Shown: positions 62,618 to 64,000 of the stretch, piece after piece | Layout: the number at the start of each line of letters is the position of its first letter | Numbering within the stretch: position 1 is the stretch's first letter | Source: G023898405 sp964368985 | Lineage (GTDB): Bacteria > Myxococcota > UBA727 > JABDBI01 | DNA length: 64,000 nucleotides | Reading direction: 5' to 3' | Assembly: GCA_964368985.1 (NCBI GenBank) | Contig: CAYJDW010000003.1 | Location: 10,378 to 74,377, forward strand | Program-made: the position numbers and the translations under genes | Notes under the pieces: model-generated | The model's input: the letters and a program-made list of their open reading frames with translations, nothing else | What the model was told of the DNA's origin: nothing | Databases searched by the model: none

Positions 62618-63934
62618 ATGCAAAGCGAACAACTCCGTCAGCGTTATAAAAAATCAGTCTTTATTCCTTGGCAAAAACAGCAAGACGCTGAGCCTTTGAT
62701 GATCAAGGAAGCGAATGGCGTGTATCTGAATTTGGAAAATGGGGAAAAACTTCTCGATATGAAATCCAGCGCATTTTGCGCAAACCTAGGCCACAACCAT
62801 GCAGGAATGCAAAAAGCCATCGCCACCGCCGCGGCGCGGGCAGAAGTAGTGAGCTCCGAAACCTTTTGCCCGGAGCGATTAGGTTTAGCAGAAGATCTTT
62901 TGCGCATCGCCCCAAAAACCCCCACCCATTCTTTAGAAAAAACTTTTTTTACCTTAGGCGGCGCTGAGGCCAATGAAAATGCGATAAAAGTGGCGCGCAT
63001 GTTCACCAAACGCCATAAGATTGTAACGCGCTATCGCTCCTATCACGGAGCAAGCCTCGCCACTATTAACTTTAGCGGTGATTATCGCCGCATCCCCGTC
63101 GACAATGCCATTACTGGGGTCGTGCGATTTCCCGACCCTTATCCTCGCGGGAGCGGACAAACAATCGACACCGTGCGATTACTCGAGGAGATTATCGAAA
63201 TAGAGGGCCCAGAGACGATCGCCGCCATCATGCTTGAAGGCATCACCGGCGCCAACGGCGTCTTCATTCCGCCCGCCGATTATTGGCCCCGTATTAGACA
63301 GCTCGCCGACAATTTTGGCATTTTATTAATTGCCGACGAGGTCTTGTCTGGTTTTTGGCGGACCGGAAAATGGTGGGGCGTCGATAACTTCAAAGTAGCC
63401 CCAGATATATTAACCATGTCCAAAGGCTTAACCGCAGGCTATATGCCGCTCGGCGCTATGATGGTTAATCAGGCCATCTCAAAACATTTCGAAAGTGAAA
63501 CACTTTCTTGTGGTCTCACGCAATATGGCCATTCCCTGTCATGCGCGGCCGGGCGTGCCGCCATTGGGTTTTATGAAAACGACGGCATTGGGGAAAATGT
63601 TCGTGCCCGCGGTCAAGAATTATCGGAGTCCTTAAAAGCACTCAGTCTGGATCATGCTTTGATCGCAGAAACGCGTTCTATAGGCTTATTGGCGGCAATT
63701 GACCTCGCCAAACCGGGCGCTAAGGATCAGCCTTTAGTTCCTTATCGTGCGGTGGGAGATAAATTAAAGCCGACTATAATGTTACAAAAAGCGCTTCGTG
63801 AACATGGAATCTCGACGGTGGTGCGCTATTCGACTATCATTATTGCGCCCCCGCTGACTATTAGTGGGAGTGAGCTTAGGGAAGGGATGATGGGGATTGA
63901 TGGGGCGCTAAAGCTTTTGGCAGAGAGTAAATGA
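62618..63934 (+). CDS. Class III PLP-dependent aminotransferase
   Basis: The protein of about 438 aa has FTLGGAEANENAIKVARMFT, YRSYHGAS, LIADEVLSGFWRTGKWWG, MSKGLTAGYMPLGAM (PLP lysine in MSKG) and a C-terminal APPLTISGSEL. It belongs with omega-aminotransferases acting on beta-alanine, taurine, putrescine or similar amines with pyruvate or 2-oxoglutarate. The ATG at 62618 has AAGGG upstream and is preferred to the one at 62591. It is the third gene of the likely operon that starts at 56468. Confidence 0.85.
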   Translation: MQSEQLRQRYKKSVFIPWQKQQDAEPLMIKEANGVYLNLENGEKLLDMKSSAFCANLGHNHAGMQKAIATAAARAEVVSSETFCPERLGLAEDLLRIAPKTPTHSLEKTFFTLGGAEANENAIKVARMFTKRHKIVTRYRSYHGASLATINFSGDYRRIPVDNAITGVVRFPDPYPRGSGQTIDTVRLLEEIIEIEGPETIAAIMLEGITGANGVFIPPADYWPRIRQLADNFGILLIADEVLSGFWRTGKWWGVDNFKVAPDILTMSKGLTAGYMPLGAMMVNQAISKHFESETLSCGLTQYGHSLSCAAGRAAIGFYENDGIGENVRARGQELSESLKALSLDHALIAETRSIGLLAAIDLAKPGAKDQPLVPYRAVGDKLKPTIMLQKALREHGISTVVRYSTIIIAPPLTISGSELREGMMGIDGALKLLAESK

Positions 63935-63945
63935 AGCAGCACGCT

Positions 63946-64000
63946 CCCTCGCCCGCTTGCGGGAGAGGGCTCGGGGTGAGGGTGGAGTGACTCATACAAT
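63946..64000. repeat. REP-like palindrome and left half of a REPIN, cut by the window edge
   Basis: CCCTCGCCCGC TT GCGGGAGAGGG (63946-63969, one mismatch) is followed by a GGGTGAGGGTGGAG arm as in the elements at 8145 and 11720. The partner half would lie to the right of the window. Confidence 0.8.

Noticed and set aside
1..64000. tRNA, rRNA, insertion sequence, prophage or plasmid origin
   Set aside because: No cloverleaf with a conserved T-loop, no transposase or phage gene and no replication gene was found. The Xer recombinase sits in a segregation operon rather than beside an attachment site.

Overview
The window is about 45% G+C by eye and comes from a Gram-negative bacterium: it has an RND pump with an outer-membrane channel, lipoproteins, and many predicted periplasmic or secreted proteins. 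The order rplS-rnhB-yraN-rsmI together with the xer-scpA-scpB-rluB block is of the kind seen in former Deltaproteobacteria (Myxococcota, Bdellovibrionota, Desulfobacterota). That placement is an inference from gene order and is weak. One 100-base run of N (34644-34743) marks an assembly gap.

Region 1 (1-12.7 kb) is the 3' part of a biosynthetic cluster that I assign to the polycyclic tetramate macrolactam (PTM; HSAF/ikarugamycin-type) family. It starts inside a PKS-NRPS hybrid whose visible domain order is DH-KR-ACP-C-A-PCP-TE. The adenylation-domain code reads DVGEMGSID plus the usual Lys, one residue from a known ornithine code. Downstream follow two CrtI-like FAD oxidoreductases, an arginase whose start overlaps the second oxidoreductase (ATGA), and, after a repeat-filled gap and one hypothetical gene, an Sfp-type phosphopantetheinyl transferase. 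Together these would supply ornithine, activate the carrier domains, build a bis-polyene tetramate and close its carbocycles. The KS-AT part and any further tailoring genes lie to the left of the window.

Region 2 (12.7-23 kb) holds a SulP transporter fused to a beta-carbonic anhydrase, a BCP/PrxQ peroxiredoxin and a complete three-gene RND efflux operon. Region 3 (21-56 kb) is mostly conserved housekeeping: one-carbon, folate and purine metabolism (purU, purM-purN, folC, folD-gcvT-gcvH, add, guaA), RNA modification (rluD, rsmI, rluB-type), translation and replication (rplS, rnhB), chromosome segregation (xer-scpA-scpB), phospholipid synthesis (pgsA-like) and cell wall (amidase, glmS). Between these sit lineage-specific secreted proteins, an ankyrin protein, a 63-aa lipoprotein, a 33-aa lysine-rich protein and a tandem pair of related secreted proteins, one of them interrupted by the gap.

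Region 4 (56.4-64 kb) is a probable catabolic operon. It encodes a 1622-aa four-part protein (AstD-like aldehyde dehydrogenase, class III aminotransferase, GNAT, then a degenerate class III aminotransferase lacking the PLP lysine), a C45-type Ntn hydrolase/acyltransferase, and another class III aminotransferase.

Short palindromic repeats, mostly as inverted doublets (REPIN-like), lie between the PTM genes, beside the PPTase, in several intergenic gaps and at the right edge of the window. No tRNA, rRNA, CRISPR array, insertion sequence or prophage was seen.
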